NCBI GenBank assembly: GCA_023262125.1 | Contig: JALRDT010000016.1 | Span: 1 to 15,610 of the forward strand | From: Candidatus Nanopelagicaceae bacterium | Lineage (GTDB): Bacteria; Actinomycetota; Actinomycetes; Nanopelagicales; Nanopelagicaceae | DNA length: 15,610 nucleotides | Reading direction: 5' to 3' | Shown here: positions 6,521-13,416 of the stretch, in pieces | How positions within the stretch are numbered: the stretch's first letter is position 1 | Layout: each line of letters opens with the position of its first letter | Made by a program: the position numbers and the translations under genes | Notes under the pieces: model-generated | What the model was told of the DNA's origin: nothing | Database searches by the model: none | Seen by the model: only the letters and a program-made list of their open reading frames with translations

Positions 6521-7525
6521 ATGGCTGGCATAAAAGATGTCGCTCGTGAAGCTGGCGTCTCAACTGCAACCGTCTCGCGCGCACTTCGGGCAATGCAACA
6601 TGTCAATCCAGAAACTAGAGCAAAAATTGAAGCAGCTGCCAAGAAATTAAATTACAAATTAAATACTGGAAAAAACACTGAGCCAAAAAGAGCAAATAGT
6701 GTTGGAATTATAGCGCCATACATAAGTCGCTGGTACTTCGCAAAAGTAATTCAAGGTGCAGAGCAAGCCCTACAAGAAGCTGGTCTTGATTTGCTGGTTT
6801 ATAACATCAATCAAAATAATGATCGAAATCGTATTTTTAAAGATGAATATTTAAGAGGTCGCGTCGACGCACTAATTTCTATTAGTGTGCCTTTAAGTGA
6901 AGTGGAATTCCAATCAATATTAGATCTAAACATTCCAACAGCGCTAGTCGGTACTTCAGACAAAAGAGTATCTAGCGTACGCATAGATGACGTCGCCGGC
7001 GCAAGAGTTGCTACACAACATTTAGTTAATCAAGGCCATAAGCGAATTGGGTTAATTGGTGGAATTAACAACAACCCATATCAATTCCCGGTTCCAAGAG
7101 ATCGTCGAATTGGCTTCTTACAAGTATTAGAAGAGAGCGGAATCGAATTCGATCCAATGCTCGAAGTTATTGGTGATTTCCAAGCAGCAACAGCGATGCA
7201 AGTTATGGGCGAATTATTAGCTCGGCGAAATCGCCCAACTGCAATTTTCTGCGAATCAGATGAAATGGCAATTGGTGCAATTCAAGCTATAAAAAGACAT
7301 GGCTTGAAAGTTCCGGACGATATTTCCATTGTAGGTTTTGATAATCATGAAATGGCCGAGTACTTTGACTTAACCACAATTGAACAGCCAGTGCAGATGA
7401 TGGGTGAAATGGCTGCTTGGTCAATTATGGAAAAGTTAAAGAAGCCAGATTCTGATATGCCAGATTTAACCTTGCCAACTTCTTTGATTGTGCGTAATTC
7501 GACCCGCAAAATTACTGCGGATTAA
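6521..7525 (+). CDS. LacI-family transcriptional regulator
   Basis: A 334-residue DNA-binding repressor or activator that responds to a small ligand, usually a sugar. Residues 3-48 are the LacI helix-turn-helix and hinge (IKDVAREAGVSTATVSRALR, then VNPETRAKIEAAAKKLNY). From about 62 there is a periplasmic-binding-protein-like sensor: VGIIAPYISRWYFAKVIQGAEQAL, DALISISVPL, IPTALVGTS, VRIDDVAGARVATQHLVNQGHKRIGLIGG, RPTAIFCESDEMAIGAI and ISIVGFDNHEMAEYFDLTTIEQP. The ligand cannot be read from the sequence. AAAGGAG (6507-6513) fixes the start, and the half-site cluster upstream suggests autoregulation. Its stop lies 24 bases before the C-S lyase gene, which may have its own promoter. A GH13 alpha-glucosidase lies about 4 kb downstream, but no matching half-site was found there. 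Confidence 0.95.
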   Translation: MAGIKDVAREAGVSTATVSRALRAMQHVNPETRAKIEAAAKKLNYKLNTGKNTEPKRANSVGIIAPYISRWYFAKVIQGAEQALQEAGLDLLVYNINQNNDRNRIFKDEYLRGRVDALISISVPLSEVEFQSILDLNIPTALVGTSDKRVSSVRIDDVAGARVATQHLVNQGHKRIGLIGGINNNPYQFPVPRDRRIGFLQVLEESGIEFDPMLEVIGDFQAATAMQVMGELLARRNRPTAIFCESDEMAIGAIQAIKRHGLKVPDDISIVGFDNHEMAEYFDLTTIEQPVQMMGEMAAWSIMEKLKKPDSDMPDLTLPTSLIVRNSTRKITAD

Positions 7526-7537
7526 GCCACTCTGTAT

Positions 7538-7543
7538 TACTCT
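7538..7543 (+). promoter_or_regulatory. Predicted leaderless -10 element of the MalY-type gene
   Basis: TACTCT lies six bases before ATG 7550 in the 24-base gap after the LacI-type gene. No Shine-Dalgarno sequence is present. Spacing matches the leaderless pattern seen elsewhere in the window. A -35 is not evident. Confidence 0.4.
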
Positions 7544-7549
7544 GACAAC

Positions 7550-8692
7550 ATGAAAATCGAAGCGCTGTCGCTTGCCGAAATGCGAACTCACCGCAGTGAA
7601 AAATGGCGCGGATTTCCATCAGATGTTTTGCCATTGTTCGTTGCAGAGATGGACTTTCCAGTCGCACAACCGATTCAAGAGATTTTGATGCAAATGATTT
7701 CCCACTCAGATATGGGATATCTAAGTTCAATCCCCGAACTTGGCAAAGCATTTTCAGATTTTTCAAAAAGACACTGGAATTGGGATGTAAATCCTGAATA
7801 CGTCAGATTGTGCACAGATGTCGGCGTTGGAATGGTGGAAGTTTTACGTGCTACCACACAGCCCGGCGATAAAGTCTTAGTAAATTCACCGATCTATCAG
7901 AATTTTTACAACTGGATAAACGAGACAAAAGTCGAATTAATTGATGTGCCATTTATTCAAGACGGATTAAATTGGTCCGTAGATTTTGATGAGATTGAAA
8001 AAGTCTATGCATCTGGTTTGAAAGTCCATGCACTTTGCTCGCCGCATAATCCGCTCGGGCGTATTTACTCGCGCGAAGAACTATCTAAATTCGCTCAATT
8101 AGCCAAGAAATATGATGTAGTTGTTATTAGCGATGAAATACATGGTCCACTCGCTCTTTCCGGCCACGAATTTGTTCCATTCTTAGCAGTTTCTCCAGAA
8201 GCTGCTGAAGTTGGAATTTGTGTAACAAGTGCAAGTAAGGCTTTTAACATTGCAGGACTGAAATCGGCTTTGATAATTTCTCAAAGCGCAAAGATGCATG
8301 AAGTGCTAGCCAAGATGCCTATGTCAGTGCACTATCGCTCATCAATTTTAGGCGCATTTGCTGCAGTTGAAGCTTTTAACAAATGCGATGAGTGGTTGGC
8401 AGGTGCCATTTCGACCATAGAATCAAATGCACATTACCTTAAAACACTACTGGATACTCAACTACCAGCAGCCAAATATGAAATTCCAGAGTGTTCATAT
8501 TTAGCTTGGGTTGATGTCAGCGCATTAGGTTTGGGTGAAGATCCATCTCAAGTGTTTCTCGAAAAAGGTAGAGTAGCTTTTAACGCTGGCAAGATTTACG
8601 GCGCAAGCGCATCTCAATTTGTTCGAATCAATTTAGCAACTAGTGAATCCGTACTGACTGAAGCTGTAAATAGGATGGTCAAGTCTCTATGA
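7550..8692 (+). CDS. PLP-dependent C-S lyase, MalY/PatB type (cystathionine beta-lyase)
   Basis: A fold-type I aminotransferase-like enzyme of the MalY/PatB group, which splits cystathionine or cysteine to give homocysteine or sulfide, pyruvate and ammonia. The 380 residues show LPLFVAEMDFPVAQPI (27-42, typical 'WVADMDFP'), MGYLSSIPELGKAFSDF, TDVGVGMVEVLRA, SPIYQNFYNWI, SPHNPLGRIYSREEL (164-178), SDEIHGPLAL (194-203), PLP lysine K230 in TSASKAFNIAGLKSA, and the C-terminal FVRINLATSESVL with the carboxylate-binding arginine. It is cytosolic. The stop and the next start share ATGA, so it is coupled to the FAD oxidoreductase. Specificity within the family (cystathionine, cysteine or another thioether) cannot be settled from the sequence. 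Confidence 0.9.
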   Translation: MKIEALSLAEMRTHRSEKWRGFPSDVLPLFVAEMDFPVAQPIQEILMQMISHSDMGYLSSIPELGKAFSDFSKRHWNWDVNPEYVRLCTDVGVGMVEVLRATTQPGDKVLVNSPIYQNFYNWINETKVELIDVPFIQDGLNWSVDFDEIEKVYASGLKVHALCSPHNPLGRIYSREELSKFAQLAKKYDVVVISDEIHGPLALSGHEFVPFLAVSPEAAEVGICVTSASKAFNIAGLKSALIISQSAKMHEVLAKMPMSVHYRSSILGAFAAVEAFNKCDEWLAGAISTIESNAHYLKTLLDTQLPAAKYEIPECSYLAWVDVSALGLGEDPSQVFLEKGRVAFNAGKIYGASASQFVRINLATSESVLTEAVNRMVKSL

Positions 8693-10206
8693 CTTCTTAC
8701 GACGTAATCATTGCTGGCGCAGGTCACAATGGTTTAGTCGCCGCAAATTACTTAGCAAAGGCTGGTAAGAAAGTTTTAATTCTTGAGGCGCAAGAACAAA
8801 TTGGCGGCGCTACGCAAAGTGTTAAGGCTTTCGAAGATTACGAAGCTCGGTTATCTCGATATTCTTATTTAATTGCACTCCTGCCGGACAAAATAATCTC
8901 TGATTTAGGGCTAAGTTTCAAAAACTTATCTAGGAAAGTCTCATCTTTTACGCCATATCAAGAGGGAGGATTGCTGATTTCGCGCCAGTGGGATCAGCAA
9001 ACTGCAGAGTCATTTAACAAATTGCCAGGCGGCGAAAAGGAAGCAAAAGCATGGCAGGAGTTTTATAGTGAAATTGAGAAATTTGCCAAGCGAATTGCTC
9101 CGAGCATGCTGGAACCATTAAGAAGTAGCGCTGATCTAAATACTCAAATTGCGATGCCACAAATCTGGGACCAGTTGATTGAGAATCCAATTGGTCATGT
9201 AATTACTGAAAAATTTAAGAATGATTTAGTTCGTGGCGTTGTGCTAACTGATGCCCTTATCGGAACTCTCTCATCTGCTTATGGAATGCAAGCAAACAAT
9301 TGCTTCTTGTATCACTTAATAGGCAATGGTTCAGGGGAGTGGAAAGTGCCACAAGGCGGCATGGGAGCTTTTGTTGCCGAATTACATCGAGTCGCAATTT
9401 CAAATGGTGTTGAGATTGAATGTTCCGCGAAAGTTATTGATATTGATGCCGATGATGCAGGCGTTCAAGTAACCGATATCAATAACCGCAAATTTCAAGC
9501 AAAATATTTTCTTTCAAATGCTGCTCCAGAATTTGTATCAAATAAAATTGAAACTCGTGGCAGTTTAGAAGGTTCGCAAATAAAGATAAATCTATTACTC
9601 AAACGGCTACCACAACTCAAATCCGGAATCGATCCAGAACTTGCTTTTGCCGGAACATTACATTTAAACGAAAGTTTCTCAGAGCTAGAAAAGGCTTATG
9701 ACCAAGCCTTGATTGGCAATATTCCAGATGTAATTCCAGCAGAAATGTATTGCCACACGCTTACAGATCCGACAATTCTTAGCCCAGAATTACAAGCTGC
9801 TGGTTTTCATACCTTAACGCTCTTTGGCTTGCATACGCCAGCAACTGCTTTTGAAGAAAATAATAAAGCCACAACTAAATTGGTAGCAGAGAGGGCAATT
9901 GCTGGTTTAAATAAATATTTAGCTGAGCCGCTCGAAGATGTTCTGGCATACAGCAAAGATGGCAAACCATGTATAGAGGCAAAGTCTCCGCTAGATCTTG
10001 AAGCAGACTTATTTTTACCAAGGGGCAATATTTTTCATAAAGATTTAACTCTTCCTTTTGCGGAGAGCGATGATGAGGTTGGCAAGTGGGGCGTTGAGAC
10101 CAATCTGCCAAATGTATTTATTTGTGGTGCAAGCGCTAAACGTGGCGGAGGGGTGAGCGGCATTCCTGGACATAATGCTGCGATGGCAGTCTTGAAGAGC
10201 AAGTAA
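8689..10206 (+). CDS. Phytoene dehydrogenase-like FAD-dependent oxidoreductase (COG1233/PYROXD2-like)
   Basis: A 505-residue flavoprotein of the broad phytoene desaturase/PYROXD2 group. The N-terminus YDVIIAGAGHNGLVAANYLAKAGKKVLILEA is a dinucleotide-binding Rossmann motif (G10, G12, G15; acidic E33 ends the second strand), followed by IGGATQSV. The middle has QGGMGAFVAELHRVAISNGVEIECSAKV, typical of this family, and a strand AKYFLSNAAPE. The C-terminus NVFICGASAKRGGGVSGIPGHNAAMAVLKSK is the usual FAD-closing motif with GHNAA. No CrtB, CrtE or other carotenoid gene is nearby, so a role in carotenoid desaturation is not supported. The context of two sulfur amino acid enzymes suggests another substrate, but none can be named. 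It overlaps the C-S lyase gene by 4 bases. Confidence 0.88.
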   Translation: MTSYDVIIAGAGHNGLVAANYLAKAGKKVLILEAQEQIGGATQSVKAFEDYEARLSRYSYLIALLPDKIISDLGLSFKNLSRKVSSFTPYQEGGLLISRQWDQQTAESFNKLPGGEKEAKAWQEFYSEIEKFAKRIAPSMLEPLRSSADLNTQIAMPQIWDQLIENPIGHVITEKFKNDLVRGVVLTDALIGTLSSAYGMQANNCFLYHLIGNGSGEWKVPQGGMGAFVAELHRVAISNGVEIECSAKVIDIDADDAGVQVTDINNRKFQAKYFLSNAAPEFVSNKIETRGSLEGSQIKINLLLKRLPQLKSGIDPELAFAGTLHLNESFSELEKAYDQALIGNIPDVIPAEMYCHTLTDPTILSPELQAAGFHTLTLFGLHTPATAFEENNKATTKLVAERAIAGLNKYLAEPLEDVLAYSKDGKPCIEAKSPLDLEADLFLPRGNIFHKDLTLPFAESDDEVGKWGVETNLPNVFICGASAKRGGGVSGIPGHNAAMAVLKSK

Positions 10207-10209
10207 TCT
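10204..10209 (+). promoter_or_regulatory. Predicted leaderless -10 element of the cystathionine-enzyme gene
   Basis: TAATCT begins inside the stop codon of the upstream gene and lies six bases before ATG 10216. No Shine-Dalgarno sequence precedes that ATG. It may give the PLP enzyme gene its own leaderless transcript besides read-through. Confidence 0.42.
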
Positions 10210-10215
10210 TTTCCT

Positions 10216-11316
10216 ATGAAAAAGCCTGAAACTATTGTCGTTACCGCGGGTCGCCCCGAACATACTCCAGATGCTTCGCTAAACCCTGATGTGCAATTTA
10301 CTTCAACTTTTCGTGCAGGAGGTCCGCTAGGTTACGGAAGATATGGAAATCAAACTTGGTTGGCAGTTGAAGATGCAATCAGTCAATTAGAAGGTGGCCG
10401 AACTTTAATTTTTGGTTCAGGTATGGCTGCAATTAATGCTGTATTTAATATTTTACCGGTTGGCGCTGTAGTGACCGCTTCTAATCAAGGTTATAGCGGC
10501 ACAATGACAGTATTAAAAATGTTAAATGAAAGCGGAAGATTAGAAGTCAGATTTGTTGATGTGGCAAATACATCAGAAGTAATCGCTGCAATCCCAGGTA
10601 CTCAGCTTCTTTGGTTGGAATCTCCAACAAATCCTTGTTTAGAAGTAGCAGAACTTCCAACGTTGATAAATGCCGCAAAAGCTGCTGGTATTGGAGTTGC
10701 TGTTGATAATACTTTTGCGACACCTTTAAATCAAAACCCACTAGCTATGGGTGCCGATCTAGTTATGAATTCAGTAACTAAATTTCTAGCGGGGCATAGC
10801 GATATTTTGATGGGTGCTATTTCAACAAAAGACGATGCGCTTTTTACAAGAATTGAAACTCAAAGAAAATTAGGTGGCGCAATTGCAGGTCCAATGGAAG
10901 CTTGGCTTGCTCTACGCGGAATCCGAACCTTTGCGATTCGAGTGCAACGCGGTTCTGAGTCTGCCCTCGAACTTGCTAAACGTTTATCGGAGCATCCGAA
11001 GGTCTCTAGAGTGCGATATCCAGGCTTACCAACTGATCCACAACATGAACGTGCCAAGAGCTTCATGAGAGGTTTTGGCGCCGTTTTCTCATTTGAAGTT
11101 AAGGGAAGCGCGGAACAGACAGAGCGTGTATGCAATGCTGCAAAGCTAATTACCAATGCAACAAGTTTGGGTGGAGTCGAGACCCTATGGGAGAGACGTA
11201 GACGTTGGCCTATCGAGAGCGAAGTTGTTCCTGAGTCTTTAATTCGTGTGAGTGTTGGAATAGAGAACGTTGAAGACCTCTGGGATGACATTAAGCAAGC
11301 TTTAGATACAATTTAG
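10216..11316 (+). CDS. Cys/Met-metabolism PLP enzyme (cystathionine gamma-synthase/gamma-lyase family)
   Basis: A 366-residue trans-sulfuration enzyme, either making cystathionine from an activated homoserine or splitting it to cysteine. Visible are YGRYGNQTW (40-48, the neighbour-subunit Tyr/Arg holding the PLP phosphate), GSGMAAINAVF (67-77), LLWLESPTNPCLEV (131-144), VDNTFATPLNQNPLAMGADLV (163-183), PLP lysine K189 in NSVTKFLAGHSD, and the carboxylate site SLGGVETL with LIRVSVGIE. After SLGGVETL the usual 'EHPAxMTH' of MetB is replaced by WERRRRWPIES (325-335), like a divergent actinobacterial branch, so the exact reaction is uncertain. The usual NPT after the YxR motif is NQT. It follows the FAD oxidoreductase by 9 bases. 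Pairing with the C-S lyase could complete cysteine-to-homocysteine conversion. Confidence 0.88.
   Translation: MKKPETIVVTAGRPEHTPDASLNPDVQFTSTFRAGGPLGYGRYGNQTWLAVEDAISQLEGGRTLIFGSGMAAINAVFNILPVGAVVTASNQGYSGTMTVLKMLNESGRLEVRFVDVANTSEVIAAIPGTQLLWLESPTNPCLEVAELPTLINAAKAAGIGVAVDNTFATPLNQNPLAMGADLVMNSVTKFLAGHSDILMGAISTKDDALFTRIETQRKLGGAIAGPMEAWLALRGIRTFAIRVQRGSESALELAKRLSEHPKVSRVRYPGLPTDPQHERAKSFMRGFGAVFSFEVKGSAEQTERVCNAAKLITNATSLGGVETLWERRRRWPIESEVVPESLIRVSVGIENVEDLWDDIKQALDTI
11307..11312 (+). promoter_or_regulatory. Predicted leaderless -10 element of the 48-residue gene
   Basis: TACAAT, a good -10 match (5 of 6 to TATAAT), lies inside the 3' end of the PLP enzyme gene and exactly six bases before ATG 11319. 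No Shine-Dalgarno sequence is present. Confidence 0.45.
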
Positions 11317-11318
11317 CC

Positions 11319-11465
11319 ATGAAGTTCTTCCGACGTATCGCCGCGCTTGCTACCTTTTCGGTGCTGGCATTTAAAGCAGTCGGTTCATTTCTTTCCTGGG
11401 TAGAAAAACAGGAAGATTCGCCTGCAACTGTGTGGGCAGACGATGATGAATTTGAGGACGCTTAA
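11319..11465 (+). CDS. Small single-helix membrane protein, 48 residues, unknown function
   Basis: The predicted protein begins MKFFRRIAALATFSVLAFKA and ends VWADDDEFEDA. It has a basic N-terminus (K2, R5, R6), one hydrophobic stretch at about residues 7-28 with a single lysine inside, and a strongly acidic C-terminal tail (residues 41-47 are mostly Asp and Glu). This suits an N-in single-pass membrane protein, or a secreted peptide if the helix were cleaved, though no clear cleavage motif is seen. It starts two bases after the PLP enzyme stop, and TACAAT lies six bases before its ATG. The next gene is the hibernation factor, 54 bases on. I recognise no family. The clean start, codon usage like its neighbours and sensible topology support a real gene, but homologues would be needed to be sure. 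Confidence 0.6.
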   Translation: MKFFRRIAALATFSVLAFKAVGSFLSWVEKQEDSPATVWADDDEFEDA

Positions 11466-11468
11466 GTC

Positions 11469-11474
11469 TAGACT
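11469..11474 (+). promoter_or_regulatory. Candidate -10 element of the hibernation factor gene
   Basis: TAGACT, identical to the hexamer before argG, lies 45 bases before ATG 11520. Transcription would start near 11481, giving a leader of about 40 bases with AGAAGG (11505-11510) as ribosome-binding site. A small inverted repeat, CAGGT (11477-11481) and ACCTG (11490-11494), flanks the predicted start point. Support is weak because no -35 is clear. Confidence 0.3.
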
Positions 11475-11519
11475 TACAGGTAACGCCCAACCTGATTCAC
11501 GATTAGAAGGGTTTTACAA

Positions 11520-11855
11520 ATGCAAATTGTTTTTCACACACGTCAAGCTCATTTAGCGGATGATTTTAAAGATATTGCAACAGAAAAATTAAAAGCACTA
11601 GGTCGATTTAATGTATTAATGGATCGAATTGAAGTTGAAATTATCCATGAACAGAACCCAAAACAGGGCAAACATTCACACAAAGTAGTTTTGACCGCAA
11701 AAGGAGCTGGACCGCTAGTCAGAGCAGAAGCATCTGAATTTAATGATGTTGCTGCTTTTGATATTGCTGTAAAGAGCTTTGAACTTCAATTACGCAAAAT
11801 CCATGAGAAGAGCAAAGATCACAATCGCGAATCGATTAAACATTTAGGACAATAG
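11520..11855 (+). CDS. hpf: Ribosome hibernation promoting factor, short form (S30AE/RaiA domain)
   Basis: Binds the decoding channel of the 30S subunit in slow growth and silences or stores ribosomes. The 111 residues cover one S30AE domain: MQIVFHTRQAHLADDFKDIATEKLKALGRF, VEVEIIHEQNPKQGKHSHKVVLTAKGAGPLVRAEASEFNDVAAFDIAVKSFELQLRK, then a short basic tail. The GPLVRAEA and 'EFNDVAAFDIAVKSFELQLRK' segments match actinobacterial long-form HPF. The C-terminal dimerisation domain that would make it a long form (about 200 residues or more) is absent. The stop falls directly on the 3' end of the alpha-glucosidase gene (12-base overlap), so nothing of that domain remains downstream. AGAAGG (11505-11510) nine bases upstream supports the start. 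Confidence 0.93.
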   Translation: MQIVFHTRQAHLADDFKDIATEKLKALGRFNVLMDRIEVEIIHEQNPKQGKHSHKVVLTAKGAGPLVRAEASEFNDVAAFDIAVKSFELQLRKIHEKSKDHNRESIKHLGQ

Positions 11856-13400
11856 CCAAATCGCAGTTGCTGGAGGTAAAACATCAGTAACTGGTTGACT
11901 TGCTAATAAAACTTTTCCAGAAAATGGCAATTCTTTATCTGAAATATTGATTAGCACCTCAATATTGCCTCGTTTATATGAAAGCAAATCTTTTGTGCTG
12001 GTCCAAGTAAGTTCTCCACTTCCTACGAAATACTCTTTGCGTAATTGCAGAGCTCTCTTGTAAAGATTTAAGGATGAGCTTGGATCAGCTAACTCATGCT
12101 CTACCGTAAATTCTTTCCATTGATTCTGAAGTGGCAACCAAGGTTTTCCGCTTGTGAATCCGAATGGAGCAGCATCACCTGACCAAGGCATCGGAACTCG
12201 CGCACCATCTCTACCTTTTTGCTTTCCATTTGTGCGGAAGAAAATTGGATCTTGTCGATCTGAATCAGCCATTTCTCCAGATGGAAGTCCTAACTCTTGG
12301 CCGTTATAAATATAGGCAGAGCCTGGCAATCCCAAGATAAAGAGCGCCATCGCTCTTGCAGCGTTGCTTCCTATTCTTGATGCAACTCTCTCTGAATCAT
12401 GATTTGAAAGGCACCAAGTTGGCCATGCGTTCTGTTCTTTAACTAAATTCAACATATCTGAAATCGATTTATACAGATACTCAGATTCAAATGGCGCATT
12501 CATCACATCGAAATTAAAGAATTGATGTAGCTCATCTGGCCGGACATACAAAGTAGCTCGTTTTGGTGGGTGCACCCAAACTTCGGCTACCGCCATAATC
12601 TCTCTATCGCCATAAGAATCAAATATCTTTCGCCAATTCCTGTAAATCTCATGGACTCCATCCCGATCAAAGAATGGGATTTTGGCTAAGTATGAGTTCC
12701 GTTTTTCAACTTCCATCAAAACATCGAGTCGAAGGGCATCGCTTAACCCTTGTGGATCGTAGTGATCAACATGAATATCATCTTTTGCTAAGCCATGAGC
12801 CACATCGATACGGAATCCATCAGCACCTAAATCAATCCAGAATCTAATTGTTTTTTCAAAATCTTCCGCTACTTCAGAATTTTCCCAATTTAAATCTGGC
12901 TGAGATGAATCAAATAGATGCAAATACCATTGACCATCTTCAACCTGTGTCCAAGCTGGCCCACCAAATAATGAAATCCAATTGTTCGGAGGAGTAGTTG
13001 CATCCTTGCCATCATAAAAATGGAAGCGATTTCTGGCTTTAGAACCTTTAGGTGAATTTATAGCTTCTTTAAACCATCGGTGCTCTATTGAAAAATGATT
13101 TGGAACAATATCAACTATAACTCTCAGCCCCAAGGAATGTGCTTTATCGAAAAGCTCCTTAGCATCTTTTAGATTTCCAAATCTTGGATCGACATCACGG
13201 GGATCTGCCACGTCATAGCCGCCATCTTTATTTGGTGTCTTATAGAAAGGACTCAACCAAATCGCATCAACCCCGAGTGTTTTTACATACTCAAGGCGAG
13301 AAGTGATTCCCTTTAGGTCACCTTCACCGTCGCCATTACTATCTTGAAATGAGCGGGGGTAAATTTGATAGATAACCGCTTCATTCCACCACTTATTCAC
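11844..13400 (-). CDS. GH13 alpha-glucosidase (oligo-1,6-glucosidase/maltase type)
   Basis: A 518-residue cytosolic glycoside hydrolase that releases glucose from short alpha-glucosides such as maltose or isomaltose. It has the start WWNEAVIYQIYPRSFQDSNGDGEGDLKGI (with the DxNxDGxGD calcium-type loop at 20-28), LGVDAIWLSPFYKTPNKDGGYDV, region I VIVDIVPNH (95-102), nucleophile D199 in GFRIDVAHG, general acid E273 in VAEVW, and D335 in LSNHDSER. These three residues are the GH13 catalytic triad. There is no signal peptide, so its sugars must be imported. The exact linkage preference is not readable. The start is GTG at 13400, preceded by TAAAGT six bases upstream on the minus strand. The nearest start on the other strand is only 16 bases away. 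The 3' end overlaps hpf by 12 bases. Confidence 0.95.
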   Translation of the reverse strand: MNKWWNEAVIYQIYPRSFQDSNGDGEGDLKGITSRLEYVKTLGVDAIWLSPFYKTPNKDGGYDVADPRDVDPRFGNLKDAKELFDKAHSLGLRVIVDIVPNHFSIEHRWFKEAINSPKGSKARNRFHFYDGKDATTPPNNWISLFGGPAWTQVEDGQWYLHLFDSSQPDLNWENSEVAEDFEKTIRFWIDLGADGFRIDVAHGLAKDDIHVDHYDPQGLSDALRLDVLMEVEKRNSYLAKIPFFDRDGVHEIYRNWRKIFDSYGDREIMAVAEVWVHPPKRATLYVRPDELHQFFNFDVMNAPFESEYLYKSISDMLNLVKEQNAWPTWCLSNHDSERVASRIGSNAARAMALFILGLPGSAYIYNGQELGLPSGEMADSDRQDPIFFRTNGKQKGRDGARVPMPWSGDAAPFGFTSGKPWLPLQNQWKEFTVEHELADPSSSLNLYKRALQLRKEYFVGSGELTWTSTKDLLSYKRGNIEVLINISDKELPFSGKVLLASQPVTDVLPPATAIWLLS

Positions 13401-13403
13401 GGC

Positions 13404-13412
13404 TAAACTTTA
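13404..13412. promoter_or_regulatory. Predicted bidirectional leaderless -10 (TAAACT plus / TAAAGT minus)
   Basis: The 16-base gap between two divergent starts contains CTAAACTTTAG (13403-13413), a palindrome around one central base. On the plus strand TAAACT (13404-13409) is seven bases before ATG 13417. On the minus strand TAAAGT (13412-13407) is six bases before GTG 13400. Neither gene has a Shine-Dalgarno sequence. Both transcripts would be leaderless and share the same melted region, so they may compete. Confidence 0.55.
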
Positions 13413-13416
13413 GTCC

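Noticed and set aside
6129..6533. A 134-codon plus-strand frame antisense to the DNA glycosylase and running into the LacI-type start
   Set aside because: It mirrors the conserved glycosylase, crosses the regulatory half-sites, and has no protein features of its own.
8689..10206. Carotenoid phytoene desaturase
   Set aside because: No phytoene synthase or other carotenoid gene is adjacent, and the family COG1233 includes many non-carotenoid enzymes.
10860..11291. A 143-codon open frame on the minus strand inside the trans-sulfuration enzyme gene
   Set aside because: It lies fully antisense to a well-conserved coding sequence, is Ser/Arg-rich with no recognisable domain, and has no ribosome-binding site.
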